This document shows positions 39,966 through 47,940 of a DNA stretch of 53,608 bases, in pieces. A model generated the notes under the pieces. That model was given only the letters and a program-made list of their open reading frames with translations, was not told the DNA's origin and did no database searches. A program made the translations under genes and the position numbers. Each line of letters opens with the position of its first letter. Positions within the stretch are counted from its first letter, which is position 1. The stretch comes from a virus: positions 1-53,608 of the IMG/VR virus record IMGVR_UViG_3300032093_000184. One strand, written 5' to 3'.

Positions 39966-42020
39966 ATGGCGGGTCTGTCATTTCTTCGCGTTGTAAGTAA
40001 CTCTGATCTCTCTCGTCAACAGGACAAAGAGGCGTCGGATAAAGCTTTGGCGGAACGCCAGAGTCAGCCGTTGATCCTTGGGCTTACGGCTTATCTGCGT
40101 GAGTGCTGGGACGCTGCACAACAAGCGAAGAAACCCATTGAGCAGAAGATGCTTAAGGCGCTACGCCAGCGCAATGGTGAGTACGAAGACGATAAAGCTC
40201 GTGACATCAAAGCACAGGGCGGCTCTGACATATACATGATGATTACTGAAGTGAAGTGTCGTGCAGCCGAGTCTTGGCTGCGAGACATTTTGCTTGATAG
40301 CGGTACACCTCCTTGGGATATTCAGGCGACTCCAATCCCTGATATGTCTCCGCAGCAGTCGAAGGCTATCCAAGAAATTTTTGCGTACAAGGTTTTAAAA
40401 CTTGTCGAGGAAACTGGGCAAGCGCCTAACCCTGCTGCAATGAGCGAGATCAAAGAGATGGTCGCACAAGACTATCGCTTTAATATTTTGCAAGAAGCAC
40501 AGAACCGTGCCGACAAGATGAAGATCAAGATCAGCGACCAGTTTGCTCAAGGCGGCTGGGCTGAGGCCTTCAATGATTTTGTTACCGACTTGGTGACATA
40601 CCCTTCAGCATTTATCAAAGGGCCGGTTGTCCGTAGGCAACGTGCGCTCGGATGGGAAGCTGATCCTGTTACAGGCAAGACTATCGCCAAACCTATTGAG
40701 CGAATTGCGCCAGAACATGAACGAGTTGATCCGTTCCGTATCTATCCTGAGCCGGGCATTACCAACATTAAAGATGGCTACCTGTTTGAGCATCACCGCT
40801 TGAGCCGAATGGAACTTGCCGACTTGGTAGGTGTCCCCGGCTACGACGATGATGCTATTCGCAAAGTCCTTGATATTGGCAATGGTCAGTCTTGGATCAA
40901 CATGGATGTGGAGCTTCTCAAGCAGGAGCAAGAGCGTAAGTTCTATTCGCACATGCGCCCAACTGAGATGTTCGATGCCTTGGAGTTCTGGGGCAAAGTA
41001 TCTGGAAAGATGTTGATCGAGTGGGGGCTTACTGAGGAGGATGTTCCTGATTCTGCTCGTGAGTATGACACCAACATCTGGCAAGTAGGCAACTACACCA
41101 TCAAGGCTGTATTGAATTACGACCCCCTTGGTGAGAAGCCATACGCTAAAACCTCGTTTATCAAGTGCCCCGGCTCATTCTGGGGTAAGGCTATTCCCGA
41201 AGTCATTGAGGACGTGCAGAACGTCTGTAATGCTTCAGCACGGGCCTTGGTCAACAACATGGGTATTGCTTCTGGCCCACAGGTCGAAGTTAACCTTGAA
41301 CGGTTGCCGCCCAACGAGGACATCACACAGATTCACCCTTGGAAAATCTGGCAGACGCTCAACGATCCTATTGGTTCAAGTGCCCCTGCCGTACGGTTTA
41401 CGCAACCTGAAGACAATGCAAACACACTCATGGCTGTGTACGAGAGATTCAGCAAGTTGGCTGATGAGCACTCCGGTATTCCAGCGTACATGTATGGTGA
41501 CTTGAATGTACAAGGCGCTGGCCGTACTTCTTCTGGCTTGTCTATGCTGATGGGCGCATCCGGTAAGGGTATTCGCCAAGTCGTGATGCACATTGACAGC
41601 GATGTGATTAAGCCCATCGTGCAACGCCAGTTTGTGTACAACATGCGCTACGACGAGGACGAGTCCATCAAGGGCGACGCACAAGTCATGGCTAGAGGCG
41701 CAGTTAACTTGGCGGTCAAAGAGACCGTTAACGTGCGCCGTATCGAATTCCTTAATGCAACTGCCAATCAGATCGACATGGAGATTGTCGGTAAGGATGG
41801 TAGAGCAGCGATTCTTCGTGAGATCGCAAAAGGTCTACAAATGCCTGTGGATGACATCGTTCCATCTCGGGAGAAAACTGCGTTCCTTGGTAGGGCGCAG
41901 GCTCAGATTGCTGCACAGCAATCGCAACAAGAGCCTACACCTACTCAACCGGACGGTTCTCCCAAAGGTGGTATGGATGGAAACACAGTCAGTAACCGTG
42001 TAAGTGGGAGGGCGGCATGA
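39966..42020 (+). CDS. Portal protein
   Basis: The 684-residue protein has the helical N-terminal region, the SDIYMMITEVKCRAAESWLRD stretch (about 85-105), the DFVTDLVTYPSAFIKGP segment (about 200), EHERVDPFRIYPEP, and an alpha-helical C-terminal crown (QAQIAAQQSQQE) ending in a Pro/Gly-rich tail. These are typical of podovirus portal proteins, which form the dodecamer for packaging and ejection. It follows the terminase and precedes the scaffold. Confidence 0.88.
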   Translation: MAGLSFLRVVSNSDLSRQQDKEASDKALAERQSQPLILGLTAYLRECWDAAQQAKKPIEQKMLKALRQRNGEYEDDKARDIKAQGGSDIYMMITEVKCRAAESWLRDILLDSGTPPWDIQATPIPDMSPQQSKAIQEIFAYKVLKLVEETGQAPNPAAMSEIKEMVAQDYRFNILQEAQNRADKMKIKISDQFAQGGWAEAFNDFVTDLVTYPSAFIKGPVVRRQRALGWEADPVTGKTIAKPIERIAPEHERVDPFRIYPEPGITNIKDGYLFEHHRLSRMELADLVGVPGYDDDAIRKVLDIGNGQSWINMDVELLKQEQERKFYSHMRPTEMFDALEFWGKVSGKMLIEWGLTEEDVPDSAREYDTNIWQVGNYTIKAVLNYDPLGEKPYAKTSFIKCPGSFWGKAIPEVIEDVQNVCNASARALVNNMGIASGPQVEVNLERLPPNEDITQIHPWKIWQTLNDPIGSSAPAVRFTQPEDNANTLMAVYERFSKLADEHSGIPAYMYGDLNVQGAGRTSSGLSMLMGASGKGIRQVVMHIDSDVIKPIVQRQFVYNMRYDEDESIKGDAQVMARGAVNLAVKETVNVRRIEFLNATANQIDMEIVGKDGRAAILREIAKGLQMPVDDIVPSREKTAFLGRAQAQIAAQQSQQEPTPTQPDGSPKGGMDGNTVSNRVSGRAA

Positions 42021-42238
42021 TCCGTCCTGACGACAAGGCCATGCAAGCGCTTGCGAACGTCTCGCGCCAGTACCCCGAAGTTCGGGACTGGCTTAAGATG
42101 TGGTATGAGCACGAGCTATCCAAGTTGCCACTCGCAGTAAACAACCCGGCAGTCCCACAGGGGCGCTGTCAGGTATTGGGCGAGGTATACAACCTCGTCA
42201 AAGATGCCCCTGATTTTGTAGCGGCAAAGTCAAAATGA
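42017..42238 (+). CDS. Small hypothetical protein between portal and scaffold
   Basis: The 73-residue product (RPDDKAMQALANVSRQYPEV, then WLKMWYEHELSKL) is helical and starts inside the portal stop (ATGA). Small genes of this kind commonly sit between portal and scaffold in related phages and are uncharacterised. Confidence 0.6.
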   Translation: MIRPDDKAMQALANVSRQYPEVRDWLKMWYEHELSKLPLAVNNPAVPQGRCQVLGEVYNLVKDAPDFVAAKSK

Positions 42239-42277
42239 CTCGCCGTCTAGTTAACGCATACCAATAGGAGCGTAAAA

Positions 42278-43306
42278 ATGGCACTTCCAGAGCAAATTCG
42301 CAAACAGACCGAGGCTGTACAGGAGTTGTATAAGCAACTTAACGACGAGGAAAACCAAGGCTCACAAAATGACGCCAATGGAAACACTCCGTCCAACGAG
42401 TCCACTTATGACAATGACCCTTCTGCCGACGAGAATTCTGGCGTAAACGATGCTGCTCACCCTGCTGAAAACACAGAGCAACCGTCAGCAGGAACCCAAA
42501 GTTCAGAAGATGTTGTCCAGAAGTACAGAACCCTTCAAGGTATGTACAACGCAGAAGTCCCACGTTTGCACGCACATAACCGTGAAATGCAAGGGCGCGT
42601 TCAGCAGCTTGAACAACTACTTTCTTCGCTTTCCTCACAACAGCAACCCCAAGCACGCCAAGTCCAGCACGACCCCTTGGTCACCGACCAAGATGTGCAG
42701 GAGTATGGTGAGTCACTGGATGTTATGAGAAAAGTAAGCCGCGAGGAGTTAATGCCCGTGGCGCAGAAGATTGCACAGTTGGAAGGTATGCTTCGTCAAA
42801 TGCACACCAGCGTTGTACCTCAGGTACAAGCAGTGGCGCACCGACAAGCTGTTACCGCAGAGCAGAAATTCTGGGCAGATATAACTGATAATGTCCCTAA
42901 TTGGCGTGCAGTCAACGACACTCAAGCTTTTCAGTCTTGGTTGTTGGAGGTTGATCCGCTTACTGGGATTACTCGGCAGACGTATCTTGAAGACGCACAG
43001 CGTAATCTTGATACTCGTCGTGTTATTAGTTTCTTCCAAGCATGGGGTGAGATCAATGGACAGCCTACTGGTGCTCGCTCTAACCGAAATACGCAAGGTT
43101 CGGAATTGGAAAAACAGGTTGCACCGGGTCGCTCACGCGGCTCGAACCCGTCAAACAATTCCAGCGCCAAGACATACTCTGCTGATGACATCAAAACCTT
43201 TTTCAACGATGTCCGTTCGCAGAAGTACAAAGGGCGTGAAGCTGAGCGTGATCGAATCGAACGCGACATTTTCGCTGCACAGCGAGAAGGTCGTATTGTT
43301 GCTTAA
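42278..43306 (+). CDS. Capsid scaffolding protein
   Basis: The 342-residue acidic protein has a disordered Asn/Asp/Glu/Ser-rich region (about 25-85), a coiled coil (about 85-130, with MQGRVQQLEQLLSSL), a second helical part (about 150-190) and a basic C-terminal helix (KGREAERDRIERDIFAAQRE) that would bind coat protein. It lies directly before the major capsid gene, where scaffolds are expected. Start follows ATAGGAG by six bases. Confidence 0.8.
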   Translation: MALPEQIRKQTEAVQELYKQLNDEENQGSQNDANGNTPSNESTYDNDPSADENSGVNDAAHPAENTEQPSAGTQSSEDVVQKYRTLQGMYNAEVPRLHAHNREMQGRVQQLEQLLSSLSSQQQPQARQVQHDPLVTDQDVQEYGESLDVMRKVSREELMPVAQKIAQLEGMLRQMHTSVVPQVQAVAHRQAVTAEQKFWADITDNVPNWRAVNDTQAFQSWLLEVDPLTGITRQTYLEDAQRNLDTRRVISFFQAWGEINGQPTGARSNRNTQGSELEKQVAPGRSRGSNPSNNSSAKTYSADDIKTFFNDVRSQKYKGREAERDRIERDIFAAQREGRIVA

Positions 43307-43325
43307 TTAGACAAGGAGTTTCATC

Positions 43326-44234
43326 ATGGCATATCCTAACGCCGCTGGCCGCCCACAGTACTCGGGCAACTTCATTCCAGAAATCTGGTCTGGCAAACTC
43401 ATTGAGAATTTCTACGACGCCACCGTGCTCGCAGCAATCTCTAACACTGACTATGAAGGCGAAATCCGCGCATATGGCGATACCGTCAATATCCGCACTT
43501 CTCCTGAAGTCACCATCCGCACTTATGTAAAAGGTCAGACTCTCCAAGTTGAGAATCCAGACAAAGCTAAGTTGCAGTTGTTGATCGACAAAGGCGAGTA
43601 CTTCTCCTGCATCGAAGACGACGTGGACAAAGTTCAATCGGACATCAACTTGATGGACACTTGGACTAAGGACGCATCTGAAAAGATGAAGATCAAGATT
43701 GACCAACGTGTGTTGACCGACATGCTGCCTGACATTTCTGCTTTGAATAAAGGTGCATCTGCCGGTCGTATTACTGGCAACATCAACTTGGGCACGACCG
43801 GTTCTCCTGTTGCGATTACTAAGACCAACGTCTTGGAGTACATCATTGACATGGGCACTGTGTTGGACGAAGCTAACGCTCCTGAGAGCGACCGATTCTT
43901 GGTTATCCCTGCTAAGATGGCTGGCTTTATCAAGAAGTCCGATCTGAAAGATGCTTCTATTACTGGTGACGCACAGTCCGTCATCCGTAACGGTCGCCTC
44001 GGCATGATCGACCGCTTCACCATTTACATGAGCCACAACCTGAGCGTGTCTAGCGGCAAGTTCAGCTTGATCTCTGGTCACAGAATGGGCTTCACCTTTG
44101 CCTCACAAATGACCAACATGGAAACCATCCGCTCTGAGTCCACCTTCGGTAATATCGTCCGTGGCTTGCAAGTGTATGGCTACAAAGTTGTCAAGCCTGA
44201 AGCTTTGACTCACGGCATTGTGACTCTGGCCTAA
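43326..44234 (+). CDS. Major capsid protein
   Basis: The 302-residue protein has a HK97-fold-like layout, with FIPEIWSGKLIENFYDATVL at the start, YGDTVNIRTSPEVTIRTYVKG (E-loop-like beta), a long helix region (EKMKIKIDQRVLTDML) and a C-terminal SLISGHRMGFTFASQMTN. It follows the scaffold, is preceded by AAGGAG, and is followed by a strong terminator, consistent with high expression. The fold is inferred from pattern and order. Confidence 0.88.
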   Translation: MAYPNAAGRPQYSGNFIPEIWSGKLIENFYDATVLAAISNTDYEGEIRAYGDTVNIRTSPEVTIRTYVKGQTLQVENPDKAKLQLLIDKGEYFSCIEDDVDKVQSDINLMDTWTKDASEKMKIKIDQRVLTDMLPDISALNKGASAGRITGNINLGTTGSPVAITKTNVLEYIIDMGTVLDEANAPESDRFLVIPAKMAGFIKKSDLKDASITGDAQSVIRNGRLGMIDRFTIYMSHNLSVSSGKFSLISGHRMGFTFASQMTNMETIRSESTFGNIVRGLQVYGYKVVKPEALTHGIVTLA

Positions 44235-44240
44235 TCAATT

Positions 44241-44275
44241 AGGGGGCTTCGGCCCCCTCGTTTAACTTTTTTGGA
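44241..44275 (+). terminator. Rho-independent terminator after the capsid gene
   Basis: AGGGGGC and GCCCCCT form a 7-bp stem with a TTCG loop, followed by CGTTTAAC and six T. It lies six bases after the capsid stop and would lower expression of genes downstream. Confidence 0.7.
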
Positions 44276-44283
44276 GATTTAAA

Positions 44284-44757
44284 ATGGCTACATATACCGA
44301 CACCTTGGGCTTTAATAGAGGCTCAGCCGCCCTTCCCGCAAATGCTCTTAACAAAGTGCATCTGGTGGAGATGACTCTTGACTTTCCTGCAATCATTGCA
44401 GCACGTACTGCTGCTGGTGCAACTGCACTGGCTGCTTCTGACGTAATGGAAATTATCCCTATCCCCGCTGGCACTATTGTGTCTAACGTGGGTATGGTGG
44501 TTACCACTGCGGCTGGCGTGACTAGCACCATCTCTATCGGTGACGGTTCTGCCGCTGCTGGTTATTTGGCTGCAACCTCAGCAAACGCTACCGGTACTTC
44601 TGGCGGTGTTCCTGTGTTGTCGTCTGGTGCGTTTGCTCCTACCTTGAGTGGTGGCAAGGTTTACGCTGCTGCTGATACTATCGACATCACGCTTGGTACT
44701 GCTGTACCAGCCGCTGCTGTTGTGCGTGTCTTCGCAATGTTTACAGACATCAACTAA
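44284..44757 (+). CDS. Probable head decoration/minor capsid protein
   Basis: The 157-residue Ala/Thr/Val-rich beta protein (VHLVEMTLDFPAIIAA, then IIPIPAGTIVSNVGMVVTT and SISIGDGSAAAGYLAAT) resembles small phage decoration proteins. It is flanked by two terminators with TTCG loops and comes right after the capsid gene. GGAG lies eight bases ahead of the ATG. Decoration role is inferred. Confidence 0.65.
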   Translation: MATYTDTLGFNRGSAALPANALNKVHLVEMTLDFPAIIAARTAAGATALAASDVMEIIPIPAGTIVSNVGMVVTTAAGVTSTISIGDGSAAAGYLAATSANATGTSGGVPVLSSGAFAPTLSGGKVYAAADTIDITLGTAVPAAAVVRVFAMFTDIN

Positions 44758-44770
44758 ACGGCATTAGGAT

Positions 44771-44793
44771 AGGGGCTTCGGCCCCTTCCTTTT
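44771..44793 (+). terminator. Terminator-like hairpin after the decoration gene
   Basis: AGGGGC and GCCCCT pair around a TTCG loop, followed by TCCTTTT. The downstream gene's AGGAG begins right after the T-run. Weaker than the preceding one. Confidence 0.6.
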
Positions 44794-44804
44794 AGGAGAA
44801 CAAT

Positions 44805-45083
44805 ATGTCAAATGTAACGGCTGTACATGTAGAAGCTACAGGCACTGTGGCTACTGGGCGGCGTCAACTACGTGGGTATCACACAATAAGTGGTGGTACT
44901 GCTGGTGATGTTATTTTTCGTGATGGTGGTTCTTCTGGCACTGTAAGATTGCAGTTCAATATCGGCACTGGTACGCAGCCTATTGTGATGTCAATTCCTG
45001 ACGACGGCATCTTATTCACCACCGATATTCACGTGACACTTCCTACATCAGCAAAAACTACGGTGTTCATTGAGGCTGTGTAA
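44805..45083 (+). CDS. Small virion protein, beta-rich
   Basis: The 92-residue protein has alternating strands (VHVEATGTVATGRRQLRGYH, then GDVIFRDGGSSGTVRLQFNI and IPDDGILFTTDIHVTL). Similar short beta-sandwich proteins occur near head genes and may be fibre or decoration components. Site AGGAGAACAAT is good. The next gene overlaps its stop (TAATG). Confidence 0.6.
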   Translation: MSNVTAVHVEATGTVATGRRQLRGYHTISGGTAGDVIFRDGGSSGTVRLQFNIGTGTQPIVMSIPDDGILFTTDIHVTLPTSAKTTVFIEAV

Positions 45084-45364
45084 TGGCTACCAAAGACTCA
45101 AGACTAGAGCGTGCTGGAGTATCGGGTTTTAACCAACCCAAGAAAACTCCGAATCACCCTACCAAAAGTCATGTAGTTGTGGCAAAGTCTGGTACTGAGG
45201 TCAAGACAATTCGGTTTGGGCAGCAAGGCGTAAAAGGTGCAGGAGCGAATCCTACAACTGACAGCGAAAAAGCCCGTAAGAAAAGTTTTGAAGCTCGTCA
45301 TGCAAAGAACATCGCCAAAGGCAAAATGTCTGCGGCTTACTGGGCGGATAAAGTTAAATGGTAG
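45083..45364 (+). CDS. Conserved small basic phage protein (94-residue class)
   Basis: The 93-residue basic protein has GVSGFNQPKKTPNHPTKSHV, then VKTIRFGQQGVKGAG, KARKKSFEARHAKNI and KMSAAYWADKVKW. I recall this pattern (PTKSHVV.AK, IRFGQQG, KSFKARH..NI..GK.SAAYWA..VKW) from many marine and freshwater phages; function is unknown. High Lys/Arg and conserved His suggest DNA or RNA binding. Confidence 0.75.
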   Translation: MATKDSRLERAGVSGFNQPKKTPNHPTKSHVVVAKSGTEVKTIRFGQQGVKGAGANPTTDSEKARKKSFEARHAKNIAKGKMSAAYWADKVKW

Positions 45365-45546
45365 CTAAACCAAAATCTACTGTAAACGCCGCAGGTAACT
45401 ACACGAAGCCTGAGTTGCGTAAACGGATCGTGTCTCAGGTAAAGGCGGCAGCAGTACAGGGTACAGGTGCAGGCCAGTGGTCAGCACGTAAAGCACAACT
45501 TGTTGCCAAGAAATATAAAGCCGCCGGTGGCGGATATAAGGATTGA
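45358..45546 (+). CDS. Small basic phage protein
   Basis: The 62-residue product (VAKPKSTVNAAGNYTKPELRK, then GTGAGQWSARKAQLVAKKYK) is a recurrent phage type, with helix and Lys-rich C-terminus. It starts within the end of the previous gene (7-base overlap). No assigned function; may be DNA-associated or packaged. Confidence 0.7.
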   Translation: MVAKPKSTVNAAGNYTKPELRKRIVSQVKAAAVQGTGAGQWSARKAQLVAKKYKAAGGGYKD

Positions 45547-45818
45547 TGATGGCATGGTCTGACGTTCTCAAGGCAGTTATCCCCGTCGTAGTGGCGGCGC
45601 TCGCTTGGCTTTTGGGTCAGGTCAATGATTTCTCCACCCGGTTGACTAGAGTTGAGGGCGCTATGCCCGCGCTAATCACTAAAGAGGGTGTCCCAACGGA
45701 TAGCCCAATCTCTGCCGAAAAGCGAGCAATGCAAAAAGAGGCGCTGATGACTCACATCAATGAGTTGCAGGTCAAGGTCAGGCTGTTGGAAGAACGTGAG
45801 AAACTGGGCAAAAAATGA
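45543..45818 (+). CDS. Single-TM coiled-coil protein
   Basis: An N-terminal hydrophobic helix (about 8-25, VLKAVIPVVVAALAWLLG) is followed by a coiled coil (LQVKVRLLEEREKLGKK) separated by a Pro-containing linker. The first ATG overlaps the previous stop; ATG 45546, six bases after AAGGA, is an equal candidate. Layout is like a type II holin or an inner-membrane spanin, but the lysis genes are elsewhere, so this is uncertain. Confidence 0.6.
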   Translation: MMMAWSDVLKAVIPVVVAALAWLLGQVNDFSTRLTRVEGAMPALITKEGVPTDSPISAEKRAMQKEALMTHINELQVKVRLLEEREKLGKK

Positions 45819-46048
45819 AAGCCCCGCAAAAGTCTCTTAAAGATTGGGGTGACCAGAAATGGCGCACCAAAAGTGGCAAACCTTCAAGTAAGACCGGAGA
45901 ACGGTACTTACCTGAGGCTGCAATAAAAGCGTTGACCCCCGCAGAGTATGCGGCAACCACCAAAGCAAAACGCGATGGCAAAGAAAAAGGTCAGCAGTTT
46001 GTAAAACAACCCGCTAAAATAGCGAGTAAGACATCTAAATACCGATAG
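45815..46048 (+). CDS. DUF5872-like small basic protein
   Basis: The 77-residue protein reads SLKDWGDQKWRTKSGKPSSK, then TGERYLPEAAIKALTPAEYA, then KAKRDGKEKGQQF. This matches what I recall of DUF5872 (W..QKWRTKSGKPS...GERYLP..AI..L...EYAAT). Found in many phages and giant-virus genomes; function unknown. Overlaps the previous gene by four bases. Confidence 0.7.
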   Translation: MKAPQKSLKDWGDQKWRTKSGKPSSKTGERYLPEAAIKALTPAEYAATTKAKRDGKEKGQQFVKQPAKIASKTSKYR

Positions 46049-46057
46049 GAGTTTTAA

Positions 46058-46303
46058 ATGGCACGTTTCCTAAGAAACAAGAAAGACGGTTTCATTTACG
46101 ACTGGAATCCCATCCTTGCAGAGAACTCTATGTGTGAGGAAGTGACTGAGGAAGAAGCTTTCCCCGAGAAGTTCATTCCGAAGAAACAAAAAGGGCGCAA
46201 GTCTGATCTTGACCTTACTACCCCCGAAGAAGCAATCCCTGAGGCTCCTCCTGTGACCAATGAGGAAGTCAATGCTGAAGCATCTCGAGGTCTACCTGAA
46301 TGA
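46058..46303 (+). CDS. Hypothetical acidic-tail protein
   Basis: The 81-residue product starts with a basic ARFLRNKKDGFIYDWNPILA and continues with an acidic, Pro/Glu-rich, probably disordered C-terminus (EAIPEAPPVTNEEVNAE). It precedes the head-tail adaptor genes, overlapping the next by four bases. Related short proteins with 'FIYDWNPILAENP' lie beside tail genes in other phages; function unknown. Confidence 0.6.
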   Translation: MARFLRNKKDGFIYDWNPILAENSMCEEVTEEEAFPEKFIPKKQKGRKSDLDLTTPEEAIPEAPPVTNEEVNAEASRGLPE

Positions 46304-46944
46304 TACTTAACACTGTAATCACTGAGGTTCGCAGATTACTGCAAGACATCAACTCACCGCAGCGCTATAGCGATGTGGTGTTGTTGGGCTTTGCGAATCA
46401 GGCGTTAAAGCGCATTGCTGTGCTTCGCCCAGACCTCTTTGCTTACATTGGGGCGATCCCTACCACTGCTGGGTCTGTCATTCAATCTATGCCGTCTGAT
46501 TCACTCCGAGTCATGGAGATATTCTCTGTGCAAGGTGGCAACGGTGTTACCGAGGTAAACCGTGAGGCGCTTGACCAGACGTACCCAACATGGATGAACG
46601 ATACCGCTGGGCCATGTGTGAACTGGATGCGCCATGTGCGTAACGCCAACAAGTTTTTCATCTACCCCAAAGCGCCAGCGGATCAGGTATTGATCGGGGA
46701 GTATTCGCAGACTCCTCCAGACTATGACGGCACAACAACTGTGACGTTGTTGTCAGATGGCTATTTCCCAGTCGTTGTTGACGCGACAGTGTTCTTGGCT
46801 GAGTCAGTTGATAACGAACACGTAAACTCACAACGTGCTGCCTTGTTCCAGCAGTCATTTACTCAAGCCTTGGGCGTTAGCGCACAGGGTAGGGTTATTA
46901 CTGATACCGAACAAGCTGGCCTCAAATCGACTGAGGTTGTCTAA
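46300..46944 (+). CDS. Head-tail adaptor protein
   Basis: The 214-residue protein opens with VITEVRRLLQDINSPQRYSD, then FANQALKRIAVLRPDLFAYI, a helical bundle, and continues with a beta-rich second half (FFIYPKAPADQVLIGEYSQT). That helix-then-beta layout is typical of adaptors that bind the portal (T7 gp11/P22 gp4-like; DUF6682-like in memory). It lies between head and tail genes. The assignment is by architecture and order. Confidence 0.65.
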   Translation: MILNTVITEVRRLLQDINSPQRYSDVVLLGFANQALKRIAVLRPDLFAYIGAIPTTAGSVIQSMPSDSLRVMEIFSVQGGNGVTEVNREALDQTYPTWMNDTAGPCVNWMRHVRNANKFFIYPKAPADQVLIGEYSQTPPDYDGTTTVTLLSDGYFPVVVDATVFLAESVDNEHVNSQRAALFQQSFTQALGVSAQGRVITDTEQAGLKSTEVV

Positions 46945-47597
46945 TGTCTGACCGCACATTCCTTTCACTGGTTACTCGTCTTGCACCTAGCGTGCCGGGA
47001 TGCCCACAGCCAATCGTCGAACAATATGTTCGTGATGCCGCTATTGAGGTGTGCGAAAGAACCCTGTCATGGCGCTATGAGCAGCCTAAGATCAGACTTA
47101 CGCCGGGAGTCTATGAGTACCCCTACGAGAATCCTACAGGGGCAGAGGTTCATGCGTTCCTATCAGTCTCGCTAAACGGCTCAAACATAGAGCCAGCGAC
47201 CCTTGAGCAGTTGACTCGCAAGTACCCAGCATGGCCTGATCTGACTCCTGAACAGTTGTCTACCCCGCAGAATGTCTGCCAGCTAGACTCTGACAATTTT
47301 GTACTTGCACCCGTACCAGATGCCACAGTTGTTTACGATCTGAAGATGATCGTAGCCCTTAAACCTTTGCGTACTTCATCAGCAATGTCAAAGTCTGTAC
47401 TGGATGATATTGAGAATGTTGTCATGCACGGAGCCTTACAGCATCTGTTGGTGCTGCCCAATAGAACGTGGACTGATCGTGAGTTAGCCTCATACCACGC
47501 CAAACAATACTCATTTAAAACGTCTGAGCGACGGGCTAGGGCCAATCTTGGTGCTGCTCGTGCGTCGATGACGGTTCAAATGCGTCCATTTGCATGA
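46944..47597 (+). CDS. Tail adaptor/tubular A-like protein
   Basis: The 217-residue protein has PIVEQYVRDAAIEVCERTLS at the start and YHAKQYSFKTSERRARANLG at the end, both helical, flanking a beta middle. Its tandem position with the previous gene (TAATG overlap) and its style suggest a second head-tail connector component. It was not identified by a specific motif. Confidence 0.6.
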   Translation: MSDRTFLSLVTRLAPSVPGCPQPIVEQYVRDAAIEVCERTLSWRYEQPKIRLTPGVYEYPYENPTGAEVHAFLSVSLNGSNIEPATLEQLTRKYPAWPDLTPEQLSTPQNVCQLDSDNFVLAPVPDATVVYDLKMIVALKPLRTSSAMSKSVLDDIENVVMHGALQHLLVLPNRTWTDRELASYHAKQYSFKTSERRARANLGAARASMTVQMRPFA

Positions 47598-47604
47598 GGT
47601 AATT

Positions 47605-47940
47605 ATGGCAACAGATGTCATCCGATTAGTAGAAGGCGACGAGAAGCCGCTTATCGTCCTCACCTTGACGGACGACATTACAGGCACGCCCATAGACCTA
47701 TCCTCTGCGTCAACAACTGTTAGTGTGAAATTCCGTAAGGCTGCTACTACAACTCTGCTTTCTACAATTTCTTGTACAAAGTTGAGTGGCGGCACTACTG
47801 GGCAGGTACAGTTCGGTTTCTCTGGCGGTGTGCTCGACGTCGACGCTGGTGCATACGAGGGCGAGGTTGTTGTAGATTACAACGGCGCTGTTCAGACAGT
47901 CTATGAAACATTGCGGTTTACGGTGAGAGCAAACTTCTAA
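47605..47940 (+). CDS. Probable baseplate/tail protein, BppU-N-like
   Basis: Start ATG 47605, with GAGG seven bases ahead, gives 111 residues (an earlier in-frame ATG at 47590 lies inside the previous gene). The sequence IRLVEGDEKPLIVLTLTDD, then GTPIDLSSASTTVSVKFRKA and YEGEVVVDY is the beta-sandwich pattern of phage fibre-assembly or baseplate N-domains. Likely a tail component supporting the fibre genes that follow. Confidence 0.6.
   Translation: MATDVIRLVEGDEKPLIVLTLTDDITGTPIDLSSASTTVSVKFRKAATTTLLSTISCTKLSGGTTGQVQFGFSGGVLDVDAGAYEGEVVVDYNGAVQTVYETLRFTVRANF

Noticed and set aside
43203-44081. 292-codon antisense frame opposite the capsid gene
   Set aside because: Product is rich in Val, His, Cys and Gln without domain logic; the sense strand is a confident capsid gene.
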